A stretch of DNA of 64,000 nt from Haematococcus lacustris (taxonomy: Eukaryota; Chlorophyta; Chlorophyceae; Chlamydomonadales; Haematococcaceae), in the NCBI GenBank assembly GCA_030144725.1, contig JASKMD010000024.1, forward strand, positions 2,533,076-2,597,075. The letters are read 5' to 3'. Each line of letters begins with the position of its first letter. The first letter of the stretch is position 1. Below the pieces are notes generated by a model, which was not told the origin of the DNA, made no database searches, and saw only the letters and a list, made by a program, of their open reading frames with translations. The position numbers and the translations under genes were made by a program. Positions 40,990 through 59,841 of this stretch are shown here, in pieces.

Positions 40990-41601
40990 GTCGTCGTCGC
41001 CGTTATAGACGCACTCGTCGCATAGTGGCCCTTCCTTGCTAGACAAACTGTAAAGCGCCTCCCACGCATCCAGCGTACGATCACATCTCTCGCATGAGCT
41101 CGACCACGTCTCGCGCGTCACGCGACCATATGACCGAGGCTGCGGGTACCGCGGCGCGATCGCGGGGGGTGCATCCCAAGCCATCTGCCACCCCGGGCTT
41201 TTCCGCACCACCACGTCGCCGTACATGCCGAGCTTCTTAATGGTGCGCCGCCTCGTCGTTTGCGTCGTCAAGCCGAGCTGTTCAGCCCGGCAATGCACCC
41301 ACTTGCGGCTTTTGCCGTCCAAGTCCCGGAGCGTCTTTTGACGTGTCGCCTCGTCGAGAATGAAAGCCAGCAACGGCTGGTCCAGCTTGTCAGCTTCTTG
41401 TTTTGATGCGGTGCGTGGTGCGGGAGCTCTGCTTTGCCACTGTGTCCACTTTGATCGCAATGCACGAAGCTGACGTGACGCTGCAGCGCTCGTCACTCGA
41501 CATGCCAGGCTCAGTGCGGCCAGGGACTTTGGCGCGGACACGAGCGGCTGACAGATTGCATCGAGCACTTCTGTTGGGAGCGTGTCAAGCCCGGGCTTCA
41601 T
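40942..41601 (-). CDS. F-box-like and R3H-like domain protein
   Basis: From ATG 41601 it encodes 219 residues. The N-terminus 'LDTLPTEVLDAICQ...SLAALSLACR' resembles an F-box. Residues about 75-140 contain 'RKWVHCRAEQLGL', fitting the R-x3-H motif and following helix of R3H nucleic-acid-binding domains. A CxxC...CxxC pair (CERC...CDEC) near the C-terminus may bind zinc. The upstream frame continues to 41694 but has no further ATG, and a CACAG|GCAA site suggests a 5' exon is possible. The final 15 codons (SYKWEAKADFWQR) are duplicated in the left arm. Exact function is not recognised. Confidence 0.55.
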   Translation of the reverse strand: MKPGLDTLPTEVLDAICQPLVSAPKSLAALSLACRVTSAAASRQLRALRSKWTQWQSRAPAPRTASKQEADKLDQPLLAFILDEATRQKTLRDLDGKSRKWVHCRAEQLGLTTQTTRRRTIKKLGMYGDVVVRKSPGWQMAWDAPPAIAPRYPQPRSYGRVTRETWSSSCERCDRTLDAWEALYSLSSKEGPLCDECVYNGDDDLGSYKWEAKADFWQR

Positions 41602-41699
41602 TTGCCTGTGCCCGTGGGAGGACAACGGACACAAAACATGTGTTCGTGCAACCCAGGCAAGTTTACCCGCATGCACACACGTGGCACAATCCAAAGTTC

Positions 41700-42505
41700 T
41701 GTCTACATTGATGAGTGTGGAGTGCAGATGGAGTACTTCATGACTGCCTTGTAGGTCGTACCCGGCAGAATGTCGGAATCAATGAGACGCCAAGTAGCCT
41801 CATGCACGCGGCCCATAGACACACTAAAGAGGTAGCTTTGAAAGGATGCTACGTAGCTGTCTTCTCTGACATCAGGACCTAGCAGCGCTGAGAGCAAACG
41901 CAATGGAACCACACAACTTTTGATCCTCATGCTACACAGATACTGACGAACTGTACTAAAAGCGAGCCAACATTCCAGCTTAGCGCTGCCGATCATTGAA
42001 AGCAGAAGAGCAAGCCACAGTAGCCCCCCCCCACGAAACCCCTGGTCGCAAAACTTAGCAACAAGCTTGGCCTAGCCTAGGGCTTGCGCACTGCTCCGCT
42101 CTATCCGGCACAAGTGTGGTGGTCGCGAGGGCTGATCTTTGAACTTTTGCGCCTTCCGTGGATTGCTACGTCCTCGCGTGGTCTTTCTGAGCGGCTCCGC
42201 AGCAAGTGGGTCATCTAGCCTATGCGACCTCGTGTTGTGCACGCTGGCCGTGATTACTCCAAGGCCCGCCCTGCGTGCTTGTCCTTCGGCATGCGGGGCG
42301 GGGCAGCAGCGAGCATGTGCAGCCGGAAATTGTCGTCGACGAACCGCTGAACCTGCACTGCAGCCTCGAGCAGCTGGGGAGCATTGCGGCCTGAGCATTA
42401 CTCAGCCTGCAGCAACAAGCGGCGCCCCGAGTTTATCAGCTCGGGTGCAGCCCATCCCGTTGGAAGCGCCGTGTCGGCATGAATATGGACAGCGACTAGC
42501 GCGGG
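41700..42505. other. Intergenic, no gene recognised
   Basis: A 97-codon minus frame (41703-41996) has no recognisable domain. The last 300 bases are the 5' flank of the demethylase gene. Confidence 0.4.
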
Positions 42506-49505
<7,000 letters not shown>

Positions 49506-49552
49506 TTGCATGGCCGATGCGCCGGACGACATGGGGTCTGTGTAGGGAAGCT

Positions 49553-50052
49553 NNNNNNNNNNNNNNNNNNNNNNNNNNNNNNNNNNNNNNNNNNNNNNNN
49601 NNNNNNNNNNNNNNNNNNNNNNNNNNNNNNNNNNNNNNNNNNNNNNNNNNNNNNNNNNNNNNNNNNNNNNNNNNNNNNNNNNNNNNNNNNNNNNNNNNNN
49701 NNNNNNNNNNNNNNNNNNNNNNNNNNNNNNNNNNNNNNNNNNNNNNNNNNNNNNNNNNNNNNNNNNNNNNNNNNNNNNNNNNNNNNNNNNNNNNNNNNNN
49801 NNNNNNNNNNNNNNNNNNNNNNNNNNNNNNNNNNNNNNNNNNNNNNNNNNNNNNNNNNNNNNNNNNNNNNNNNNNNNNNNNNNNNNNNNNNNNNNNNNNN
49901 NNNNNNNNNNNNNNNNNNNNNNNNNNNNNNNNNNNNNNNNNNNNNNNNNNNNNNNNNNNNNNNNNNNNNNNNNNNNNNNNNNNNNNNNNNNNNNNNNNNN
50001 NNNNNNNNNNNNNNNNNNNNNNNNNNNNNNNNNNNNNNNNNNNNNNNNNNNN
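49553..50052. other. Assembly gap (500 N)
   Basis: Exactly 500 undetermined bases, a conventional placeholder, so the true size is unknown. ORFs drawn through it are meaningless. Confidence 1.
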
Positions 50053-50187
50053 CCCGCCCGCCCGCCTGCCTGCCTGCCTGCCTGCCTTACCCCACACCGC
50101 CATTCTACAGACCGTGCTCCATCCTAGCTTCCTTCCCCTCTTCCATCCCACTCTGTCGCCAGCCTTGCCCCGCAGCCCTCAGGCCTC

Positions 50188-51467
50188 ACCTTGACGCTCA
50201 GCACCACCTCCTCCTCCACCAGCTGCAGCTGGAGGGGCCGGGGGAGGCCAGCGAGGTGCACAGCCAGGCCCCCAGGCACCTGCCACAACAGCACAGTAGG
50301 GGACATGATGTACAGCCACTCCCCTCCCCCTCCCCCTCCCCTCCCCCTCCCCCTCCCCCTCCCCCTCCCCCTCCCCCTCCCCCTCCCCCTCCCCCTCCCC
50401 CAATGTCCTCCTGTCCTGATCACCTGGCTGGCCAGCAGCACCTCCACCAGGTAGGCCCCTGGCCCTGGCAGCGCAGTGACCAGGCGGTGCTGCACACTGC
50501 GCCAGCTTACGGCCCCAAACTGCACCACACGGGCGCTGCTGGTGCCTGCCTCCACCTGTGACAGCAAGCACGAGGGGAGCACTGGCTCACACCCCGGGGG
50601 GGCAACCGCTGGGGGCCAAAACCTAAGAACCTAAGGGGGTTAGGACCAGGGCGTTAGGGCAAAGAGATGAAACGAGGGGGGCCTGGGGGGTTAAGCACGG
50701 GAGCCGGGTTTACAGGCGGCAGAGGCTGCAGAGGCCCTTTCAAGATGAAGGGCATGGTGGAATCAGGGACAGGGCACAAGGCACAGGGTAAGGCTGGCAG
50801 GGGGGGGTGGGGCGGAGCGTTGCCGGCAGCGGGCCGAGGACAGATGCCCTTGAGTCCCTGAGCCTGAATCCCTGAGCCTGAGTCCTTGGGCCTGAGTCCT
50901 TGGGCCTGAGTCCCTGAGCCTGAGTCCTTGAGCCTGAGTCCTTGGGCCTTAGTCCTTGGGCCTGAGTGAGGAGACGAAGCTGTGCTGGGGAGGGAGAGCT
51001 GGGCTGTGCGGCAGGGACTCCTCCCCCTAGCAGCAGCGGCGGCAACTGTGGCAGGGCTGGGGGCAGAAAGCAGGCGGAGGGGAGCAGTGCAGGGCCAGTG
51101 GGTGGGGCAGGGCAGGGGCCTTGAAGCAGGGCAGGGGCCTTGGGGTGTGCCTTGGAGCCATGGGTCGGCCCGCAGGGTTGGCGGAGAGGTCAGAGTCAGG
51201 AGCAGAAGGCAGCCCTGTCAGCCTGTCAGCCTGCCAGCACTGCCGGCTGCAGGGCCAGCGGCTGGCTGCAGCACATTCAGTGGGCCAGGCACTGCTGGCT
51301 GTCCACAGGATCTGGCAGCAGGGCGCCCGAGGTCGTAATGCAAGGCTACTGGCAGAAGTGGGCAATGGCAGTATGACAGGCGATGTCACAGTGTCACAGG
51401 CTGAGGTGCAGTGGCAGGCCAGGCACTGCTGGCTGGGGGGGACAGGGGGGCGGGATGTCAGACCTGT

Positions 51468-51501
<34 letters not shown>

Positions 51502-51530
51502 GCAGCGGCAGCAGCAGCGGCAGCGGCAGC

Positions 51531-51571
<41 letters not shown>

Positions 51572-53425
51572 GTAGCGAGGTGAGGGAGGCAGAGCAGGCC
51601 GGGAGCCTGGTCCAGCCTGACTGTGAGGTTCACTGACCTGCTGGAATGCCCGGAGAGAAGGACCTCCACCTCCACCTCCTGCCGCTACGCTGCCCTGCAT
51701 GCCGCCGGGCGCCAGGGCGAGCTCCACTGGTGGCTGCTCCGGGGGCCACACTGCCAGCACCTCCCGGGTGCCTGCGTCGCGCAGTAGCTGCACGAGCCGC
51801 GTGCCAGGCAGCTGGGGCGCGGCGAGGCATAGCTCGAAGCTGGGGAGAAGCTGGCCTTCTCTGCGAAGAGGGGGGTCAGGCAGGCAGGGGTTCAGGGGGA
51901 TAGGGCGGCTGGGTAGACGAGGGTTAGGGGAAGGGCTGGGGCTGGGACAAGGCACGTGAGGAAGCCAGTTGGAAGCTGGTCAAACTGGGGTGGGGTGGGG
52001 TGGGTTGTTGACTTGGTGGAAAGCCTGACCTGCTTCCCCTCAAGCATGTCCCTACCCCTGCCCCTTGACCTGCCGCATGGTGGCCCCCCCACCCCCCAGC
52101 ACCCTCCATGTCCCCCGTCCCTGGCCCCTGCCCCTGCCCCTGCCCCTGCCCTGCCCTTCCCCCCCGTGGCGCTGAGGCGCAGAGGGTCCCACCTGGGGGG
52201 TGCCAGGGTGTTGACGGCGGCCAGGCTGTTAGGCGCAATCACGGCCAGGCCCCGGGCAAAGAAGCCCACTGACAGGTGGGGCAGCTGCCACCAGTCCTGG
52301 AGGGGCAGGTGGCAGGAGGGGGAGCGGGGTCAGGGGGGTACCTCGCACAATTCCACCTCACACCACCCCGCCCCGCCCTGCCTCGTTCTATCACCCTTTT
52401 GCTCCCCTTCTCACCCCCGCCCCTCCTCTTCCCCCAGCCCTCCCCTCCCCCTTGCCCTCACCGTCAAGCTCACCCCCTGCACCCGCCCCCCCACCCCTCC
52501 CCCTCCCATGCCCTGACGCCCCCTGCCCTCCTCCGCCCCACCCCTCCCCCCCTGCCCTCACCGCCAAGCTCACGGGCTCCGGCAGCAGCTGCCAGTGCGC
52601 CTCCAGGGGGAGGTAGGAGTGCAGCCAGGCCTCAGGCGGCGTGAAGAAGGGCGCCACAGGCGTGTCTGCAGCCTGCGCCCGCTGCAGGGCGGACCAGGAG
52701 GGGTCCACCAGCCGCCAGCGCCCACACACCTTCACGCCTGCCACAGGGGGGGGGGGGGTCACACTTACACGCCTGAGTCTCACACCTTTTGCCCACCTGC
52801 AACAGGGGGTGGGTCACTCGTTCTCATGTTGCTGGTGTGTGACCGCGGTGTGATGAAGGCTGCTGCTTGCCTGCACCTCCCCACACACACCTTCTACCCA
52901 CCTTCTCCCACAACTTCCCACACATTGCTCTCCCCTGCCTGGTGGGCTGACCCACCTGCCCAGCAGTGGTTGTGGGCGGCCAGGCAGTCGCCCGGGGGGA
53001 CCGTGCCTGCGCCCTTCCAGTAGCCTGGGATGAGCACTGCCTCCAGATCACACGCCTTGGTCAGCTGGACGAACAGCCAGGCTGCACGCTCACACCACAT
53101 GCTGCATGGTGACATGGGCACAGCAGGCTGTTTGTGGCACTCAATCCCATGTTCCCGCACACACATCAAGACATGCAAGAGGTGCGGGCTGTCAGGCAAT
53201 GCTGGTGCTGGGTCAGCAGCAGGTCAGCAGCAGCAGGTCAGCAGCAGCAGCAGGTCAGCAGCAGCAGCAGGTCAGCAGCACCAGCAGGTCAGCAGCAGCA
53301 GCAGGTCAGCAGCAGCAGCAGGTCAGCAGCACCAGCAGGTCAGCAGCAGCAGCAGGTCAGCAGCAGCAGCAGGTCAGCAGCACCAGCAGGTCAGCAGCAC
53401 CAGCAGGTCAGCAGCAGCAGCGGGT

Positions 53426-53483
<58 letters not shown>

Positions 53484-54162
53484 TGAGCAGCAGCAAGTCA
53501 GCAGCAGCAGCAAGTCAGCAGCAGGGCGTGGCTCACCCAGTGACAGGACCCAGCAGCAGCACCTCTTGGGCTGCAGCCTCCTGCCCCGACCCAAACAGGG
53601 GCTCGTGGACTGAAGCCAGCAGTGAGGCTGTAGAGGGTGGCTGGATGTGGCCCGCCACCCACTGGAAGCACACTCGGGCTAGCTGCAGGTGCCTCGGGGC
53701 TGCCTGGCTGCCCTGGGTCAGCACCCCCCCTCCACCACCACCTGCCCCTTCCCTCACCCTTGTTGCTGCTGCTGCTGGGGCGCTGGCGCTGTCAGCCGCT
53801 GGCGAACAGGCGGACGCCAGCTGCGCGGCAAGCTGCTGCACAGCCGCGGTCGAGGCGGTGATGGCGGCAGCGGCAGCAACAGCCGCGTCCGGAGGTGACG
53901 CGGGGGGCGAGGCGGATGCAGGGCGAAGGTGGAGCGGTGTGAGGCGGGGGCTGGTGGGCTCCGACGGCTCCGACGCCTGGACCCGGTCAGGGGACGCGTG
54001 GGACACTGTTCGGGCGCGCGAGGATGGGCGAGAAGCCGCGCCGGTGGAGGGCGAGGAGGGGCGAACGCTTGGCAGAGGCGCGGCGACGGCGGGGCGTGGG
54101 ATGGAGCGCGCCCAGTTATCCAAGCGAGTGAGGTCGGACGCCACGCCGTCAGGGTTAGCGAC
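50188..54162 (-). CDS. KY-type transglutaminase-like protein (partial, 3' end in gap)
   Basis: Exons on the minus strand together match the kyphoscoliosis-peptidase family of transglutaminase-like proteins. Catalytic Cys is in 'MWCERAAWLFVQL'. 'AVLIPGYWKGAG' follows, His is in 'AHNHCWAG', and Asp is in 'GRWRLVDPSW'. The segment 'PPEAWLHSYLPLEAHWQLL' matches the conserved region that follows the core in this family. Main pieces are about 53540-54162, 52950-53200, 52565-52741, 52193-52300, 51640-51862, and two small C-terminal exons (50430-50560, 50188-50280). The first frame opens after a TAG that may be a splice acceptor, so the true ATG is unresolved (candidate upstream ATG near 54253). It probably acts in protein processing or cytoskeletal anchoring by family analogy only. 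Confidence 0.65.
50322..50402. repeat. (CCCCTC)n microsatellite in an intron
   Basis: About 13 units of a 6-bp pyrimidine repeat, within an intron of the transglutaminase-like gene. Confidence 0.95.
51471..51570. repeat. CAG/CGG trinucleotide run
   Basis: About 33 triplets of GCA/GCG type, in an intron of the transglutaminase-like gene. Confidence 0.95.
53214..53520. repeat. CAGCAGGT minisatellite and CAG run
   Basis: About 200 bp of AGCAGCAGCAGGTC units followed by a pure CAG run (53425-53480), in an intron of the transglutaminase-like gene. The embedded CAG|GT strings would look like acceptor-donor pairs. Confidence 0.9.
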
Positions 54163-54578
54163 CTCCTCCTACATAACGTGGGTGGGCGAGGCATCGTGTG
54201 AGTTGAAGTCGGAGGTTTGAAGCAGGGCGTGGTGCAAGGGCAGCGCAGAGCACATTGAAGGGGCACGGCAGGCTGAAAGTCGTAAGTGAAAAGTTGATCG
54301 CGAAGAAGGCAGGTGTGCAGGCGGTTGGAGAGGTGGGTGAGGTGGAAGGTGTGGATGTCTGCGGAAGGGACGACAGTAGGGTGCGACCATAAGATATTCA
54401 GGTAACTTGAAACAATGCTTAGAAATGCATAGAAGAGGACTAGAATATAAATGGCACAGATTCTTTAACAAACATATCAATACAATACATATTAACACAA
54501 TGCATGCTAGCATTTGGCTCAAATGAATACAATCGATATTTATTTTTGTTATATTTGTTCCGTGGGGCTTGTCGCTCC

Positions 54579-57500
54579 CTAGGCAGCAGGTGTCTGGTGT
54601 GCCCCAGGGCCTGGTGGTGGTGGCTGCTGAGGTGAGGGCTGCCAGGCTCCCACCTCGGCGTAGGAGGCCACCAGGCCGGCACTGGCAGGGGGCAGGGCCC
54701 CCCCTCCGTCATCCAGCTCCCCTGCAGCCAGGCCCGGGTCACACTGGTCACACTGGTCACACTGGCCACACTGGTCACACTGGAGGGGGGCAGGCGCCCA
54801 GGCGGGGTCCACGAGGGAGGGAGGAGTGGTCAGGGGTGGTGAGGGCAGCTGCCCCATCATCCCTGGCCCCCCACCCCAGGAGGTACAAGGGAGAGGGGTG
54901 GGGTGGGGGTGGGAGGGGAGGGGGGGCACCGCACAGCTGCCCCCAGCCTGTGCCCCTGGTTGCTGACTGGACATGTGTTGGTTAGGTGGTCAGGGGTGGT
55001 TAAAGGTGGTTAAGGGTGGTTACAGGTGGTTAGGGGGCAGATCCTCATTATCCTGACGGAGAAGGAGAAGGGTGGTGGTGGAAAGCGCAGGAAAGAGTAG
55101 GAGGAAAGAGAAGGGAGGAAAGAGAAGGGTGGTGGTGGTGGAACAGGAGGGCGAGGCCAGTACCCCACAGCCAGTACCTCCAGCCTGCCTCCCCTCATCA
55201 CATCACATAATGGACCATGTGTTGCATTACTCCACCCCCTCCCCTCCCTCCCTGCCTCCCTCCCTGCCTCCTGACTGCCTTGCCTGGCCTGGCTCTCGAT
55301 GTCTGCCCCACGCCTGCCCTCACCCACCCATACCCTCACCCACCCCTACCCTCACCCACCCCTACCCTCACTCCCCTGGCCCTGGCCCCCCTGGCCCTTG
55401 ACTAGCCAGGTAACTGGCTGGCAGCTGAGTGAGGCGTAATTGGGTCGCAGAATGTCTGGCAGCTCATTGCTAAGCTATTGGGGAGGAGGATGCTGGGCCG
55501 CTGCCATGTGTAGCTCCTCACTCCACTCCCCGCCTCGCCCCACTAGCTGCACACACCCCCGCGCTCCTTCCCCCCCACACACACCCCACCCCCCACCCCC
55601 CACAGCCCTCCCTGCTGCTCAGCTCAGCACCCGGCGCAGTGTGGCTAGGGGTGGTTAGGGGTGGTTGGGAGTGGTTGGGGGTGGTTGGGAGGCTGAGCTT
55701 ACTAAGCCTGACAAGGGGCGGGTCACCTGCAGGGAAGTGGCGGCGCCTGATGGTGCGCAGGGCCTCAGCGTCTGAGCCGTGCATGATGCCTGCACGCACC
55801 TGGCCCGCAGCAGCAGGGACAGCAACACCTGGCACAGCAGCAGGGGCAGCAACAGCTGGCCCGCAGCAGCAGGGGCGGCAACACCTGGCTCGCAGCAGGG
55901 GCAGGGGCAGGGGCAGCAGCGGCAGCCAACCTCTGTGTCACCACCATGGCTTACTACCCGGCCTTTCCTGCCCTGCGCCCTGGCTGAGGCGGGTCAAGGC
56001 GCGGGCCCACATGGCTCAACCATCACCACCAGGCATGGCCCTCACCTACTTTGCCCACCACCCCCACCCCCACCCCTCCTGACCCAGTACACCCCCCCAC
56101 CACCACCTCAGCCCCATCAACCTTAACCCCACAATGCCCCACCCAACCCCACCTCTTCGCCCCCCCTCCTCCCCCCCCCTCCCCCCTCCTCCCCCCCCTC
56201 CCACCTTGTCCTTGGGTGCCACTGGCTGGCCATTGAGCAGGGCCACCTGCGGCAGCATGTGCACCAGGTGCAGGCGGCAGCTCATCAGCCGCTCCAGGGG
56301 GTTGCCCCGCAGGTCCATGCTGACCAGCAGCGAGGCGGCGGCGCAGGCTGACACGGAGGACAGGGAGGCCAGCTGGTTGTGGGACACGTCCACCTCCAGC
56401 AGGCAGTGCAGGGGCGCCAGGGCTGCGCGGGGCAGCAGGCGGGGAGGAGGGGGCAGCATCAGGTCGCCGGAGTGGGGGCGAGGCAGCAGGGGTGGGGGGG
56501 GGGGGTCCGTCAGGTAGCGCACAAGAACTGTGTGAGGCAGGGGGGGAAGGTCAGGAGCAGCCGGGGGCACGGAAGCGTGATTGGTGGGTTGTGGTGAGAG
56601 AGGCAAGCAGCAGAGGTCCTGAGGAGGGGTGAGGGAGGGTGGGTGAGGAGGGTGGGCTGGGGGGGTCGTTGCGGCTGGCTGGCTGGGCCCTGACCTGACC
56701 TGGCCCCGATCCCAGCCCTGCCCCACACCCGACCCCTGCCCTGGCCCTGGCCCTTGCCCTTGCCCTTGCCCTTGCCCTTGCCCTTGCCCTTGCCCTTGCC
56801 CTTGCCCTTGCCCTGGCCGTGTGCCTGTACCCTGGCCTGGCCCTGTGCCTGGGTGCTGTCCTTCACCTTTTGCTGCTGTCCTACTTCACCAGCTAGGGCT
56901 AGGGCCAGGGCCAGGGCCAGGCCTAGAGCTAGGGCCAGGCCCAGGGCTAGGGCTAGGGCTAGAGCTAGGGCTAGGGTCGGGTGTGGGGCAGGGCTTAGAG
57001 GTGGGGCTTGGGATGGGTTAGATTAGGGCTAGGGGTAGGGGTAGGGACTGACGCGCCAGTGAGTCCAGGGCGTTGTGCGCCGCCTGCAGCACCTCCAGGC
57101 CCACCAGGCTGGATACCTCAGACAGCCGCCTGCAGCCAGGGGGCACCAGGGGGGCAACATGGGCCCATGGCAGGACCTGGGGTGCAGCTGCCCTGGGGTT
57201 GGGGTACTTGCCCTGGGCTGGGTTTGAACCCTGTACACGGACTGGCAAGAGCGTAGGCCACTAGGGTGGTAGGGTGGAAGTTGAAAAGAAGGGGGACAGG
57301 CAGGCAGGCAGGGGACCAGGCAGGCAGGGGGCCAGCGTGGGCTGCTCACCGCAGTCTGTTGCTCGTGAGGTTCAGGACCCTGAGGCGGGTGAGGCAGTCC
57401 AGCCCGGTCAGCCAGCGCAGCCGGTTGTTGGCTAGGCTGAGGGTGTGAAGCATGGGGGCGGCACCCAAACCTGCAGTGAGAGGGGGTGGGGGAGCAGGGG

Positions 57501-58633
57501 GTGGGGGCCAGAGGCCGAGGCAGGGGCCGACGGGGCAAGATGTGAGGATGTCTCTCCCTCTCTCCCTCCCTCCCTCCCTCATCCCCAACCTTTGCCCCTC
57601 CCTCCCTCCTCCCTCCCTATCTCCCCCCCACCCGCTTCCTCCCTCCCTCCCTCTCTTCCCTCTCTCCCTCCCCCTCCCATCCACACTTCCTCTCCCCCCC
57701 CCCTCCCCCCACACCCTCACAGCTCCGCTCGTCACCTTTTGTTGTCTCCAGCTGGTTGTTGTCCAGCATGAGGTGTGTGAGGCGTGAGAAGTGTGAGATG
57801 TCAGCCAGCGCCGACAGCCTGTTGCTTGCATAGTTTGCGACCCGCAGGTTGCTGGGCGTGCCAGGAGGCAGGCGGAAGGCCAGCACCTGATCCAGCTGGT
57901 TGTGTGACACATCCAGGTGTGTGAGGGAGGGCAGGCGGCTCAGGTGGCTCAGGTCTCTCAGCTCGTTGTGGGTGAGCAGCAGCGTCTGCAGGTCGCTGTA
58001 GCTGACCAGGGCGCTGGCGTCGCTCATGTCTGTCCCGCTGACCTCCAGCTGCAGGTAGGCTGGCCGCAGCCCGTCCGCTGTCTTGCCCAGCTGGGACAGC
58101 CCGGCAGGGATCTGAGCCAAGCACACCACAAGCCAGAAGTGGCAGCAGTGGCAGCAGGCCAGGGGCAGGGCTGGGTGTAGTGTGGTGTGCGCTGGAGCAG
58201 GTGGCAGCAGCACTCTGCTCCTACCATCATCACCACCACCACCACATGCTGACATCACGTGGTGTGGTGTGGTGTGCACAACTGCAATGCCTGGCCCAGG
58301 AGATGAGGAGGGCAAGCTCTGGCCGCTCAAGCAATAGGGAAGTAACGGGGCTAAGGTGGTGATGACATGAGAGGCTGGCTACACACTGGTTGACCTGGTG
58401 GCAGTTGCGCTCGTCAGCGGTGGGGAGTGGGTGCAGGGCAGCCAGTCTGGACATGATGTATGGGTCACCCACTATTTAAGCGTGTCACTTGCCTGGGATG
58501 CTGCAAAGGATGGCTTGCGCTCCTCATCCACCTTGCTAGGCAGAACTGTGCGCTTCTTCCGACTTTGCTTTGTTTTCTTCTGCCCGCTTGTTAAAACTGT
58601 GGAAGCGTAGGAGGACAGTGACAGTGTGTCCAT
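54579..58633 (-). CDS. LRRC23: LRRC23 / RSP15-like leucine-rich-repeat radial spoke protein
   Basis: Spliced minus-strand gene from ATG 58633. Exons are 58633-58493, 58111-57736, 57470-57350, 57129-57053, about 56423-56215, 55799-55727 and 54721-54579, in phase except the fourth-to-fifth join, which I could not resolve. After a basic N-terminus (KKTKQSRKKR) comes 'LQLEVSGTDMSDASAL', then consecutive SDS22-type LRRs (LQTLLLTHNELRDL, LTHLDVSHNQLDQV, LTHLMLDNNQLETT, LHTLSLANNRLRWL). The LRR cap is 'LLNGQPVAPKDK', followed by 'RRRHFPAG'. The order and the opening segment match LRRC23, the homologue of Chlamydomonas RSP15, an axonemal radial spoke subunit. Intron 1 starts CAG|GCAAGT, a GC-AG intron. 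It implies a flagellated organism. Confidence 0.8.
54737..54780. repeat. 9-bp repeat (GGTCACACT)n
   Basis: Five units, just upstream (minus sense) of the last LRRC23 exon acceptor. Confidence 0.9.
56745..56820. repeat. (CCCTTG)n microsatellite
   Basis: About 11 hexamer units in an LRRC23 intron, followed by CTAGGG/CCAGGG-type hexamers at 56895-57045. Confidence 0.95.
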
Positions 58634-58915
58634 GTCCTGGGCGACCATCTTCGCGCTGTTCGCGCCCCGAGGTTACTACTCTTCTTTAGTGCACTCCAGA
58701 GTATGCCATTTTCTCCTAAGCCTTTACTTCGTTCGAATCGACGACATGCTCGAAGTGGCGATGTCGCGTAAGAGCCCCAGGAGCACGCGAAGCGAAGCAC
58801 TGTGTATCGGAGTTAGATAACACCTATTGCTGTATAGCAGTAAACGTCGTTGCGGTGGTTAACTGACATTTCAGACCGTAATGTGGGCCGCAACAAGTTT
58901 CGCGGTGTAGTCCTG
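58634..58915. promoter_or_regulatory. Short divergent intergenic region, likely bidirectional promoter
   Basis: Only 282 bases separate the ATG of LRRC23 (minus) from the ATG of mitochondrial uS7 (plus). No TATA-like box is obvious. The position is the evidence. Confidence 0.4.
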
Positions 58916-59533
58916 ATGACCTGGCCCTGCGTGAGGGTTGGGGCTGGGATCCAGCGCCACGCACAACAGGTGTTGGTACGAGGCTTTTCCGCGCAGGCGC
59001 ACGATGAAGCCAGCAGGGAACCAGCAGCTCAGGAGACAAGCACAGGCCGTGTGCGGCCTCCAGGGAGCGGCAAGAATGCCAGCAGCAGCCCGGCAGCACG
59101 CAGCCTCCTCAGACTGTTTGGCGAGGCCGGGGCTGGCCCCAGCCCCCCCGTCGCCCAAGCAACACCTGAGGCTAAGCAGCAGCCAGTGCTGCCACTGCAC
59201 GCCGCACAGCTTGTGCTGCAAGCTGTGGAGAATGTGAAGCCTTTAGTAAAGGTGCTGCAGTCCACGCGCGGAACTAAGATTATGTACACGCCTACGACGG
59301 TGCAAGAGGACGAGCAATGCAGCCTGGCAGTGCGCTGGATTCTAGCTGCCGCTCGCAAGCGCTATAATGTGCGCGGGCGAAAGGGCCTGAAGCCTGGGTT
59401 GGCGGAGGAGCTGGCCACGGAGCTGATGCTGGCTGCACAGCAGCAGGGCCCTGCACGTCAAAAGCGGGACGACCTACACCGGCTAGCCGTGGACAACAAG
59501 AGCAATGTGCCCCGCGGCGGGGCTCGCCAGTGA
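58916..59533 (+). CDS. Mitochondrial small-subunit ribosomal protein uS7m
   Basis: From ATG 58916 it encodes 205 residues without introns. The N-terminus (MTWPCVRVGAG..RHAQQVLVRGFSAQA) is Arg-rich without acidic residues, typical of a mitochondrial presequence. A Pro/Ser linker follows. The C-terminal 110 residues follow the uS7 pattern: 'LVLQAVENVKPLVKV', 'QEDEQCSLAVRWILAAARKR', 'LAEELATELMLAAQQQG', then 'KRDDLHRLAVDNK'. An in-frame TTG at 58850 is not needed. Plastid uS7 is normally plastome-encoded in algae, which favours the mitochondrial assignment. It is divergent from LRRC23. Confidence 0.85.
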   Translation: MTWPCVRVGAGIQRHAQQVLVRGFSAQAHDEASREPAAQETSTGRVRPPGSGKNASSSPAARSLLRLFGEAGAGPSPPVAQATPEAKQQPVLPLHAAQLVLQAVENVKPLVKVLQSTRGTKIMYTPTTVQEDEQCSLAVRWILAAARKRYNVRGRKGLKPGLAEELATELMLAAQQQGPARQKRDDLHRLAVDNKSNVPRGGARQ

Positions 59534-59836
59534 GCGAGTCACGCGCTCAGTATAGGGTAGTGTAGAGAACTCCAGGTGTCCCTGTGCTGATGTGTTTGGA
59601 GCGACGTCCACCTCCCTCACCTGACATCTTTGTGTCATGGTTTTTGCCTTGACATTTAAACGCCCGAACTTGTCGCAGCTTGCTCGCCTTTTGTATAGCC
59701 TCGACCCCTGGCAACATGCGTTGCAGCAGCCTCGCAGTCCTTGTTGCTGAGAGGGGAAATTCTGGCATGTTGGCACAGTTGGTGGTTTTCATAGCCGATG
59801 CCGTGAAGGACTCTTTGTCTTGTTCATGCGGCACAT

Positions 59837-59841
59837 TGTAA
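59837..59841 (+). terminator. TGTAA poly(A)-type signal after uS7m
   Basis: TGTAA lies about 300 bases after the uS7m stop, plausible for a chlorophyte 3' UTR. Confidence 0.45.

Noticed and set aside
40512..41084. 190-codon minus-strand ORF in the right arm
   Set aside because: It runs through a CTG run and overlaps the 3' end of the F-box/R3H-like gene in another frame, with no motif.
54579..54985. Plus-strand 138-codon ORF (TGHTGHTG)
   Set aside because: Antisense to the last LRRC23 exon and a 9-bp repeat.
58850..58915. 22-residue N-terminal extension of uS7m
   Set aside because: It would start at TTG; the ATG at 58916 gives a good mitochondrial presequence.
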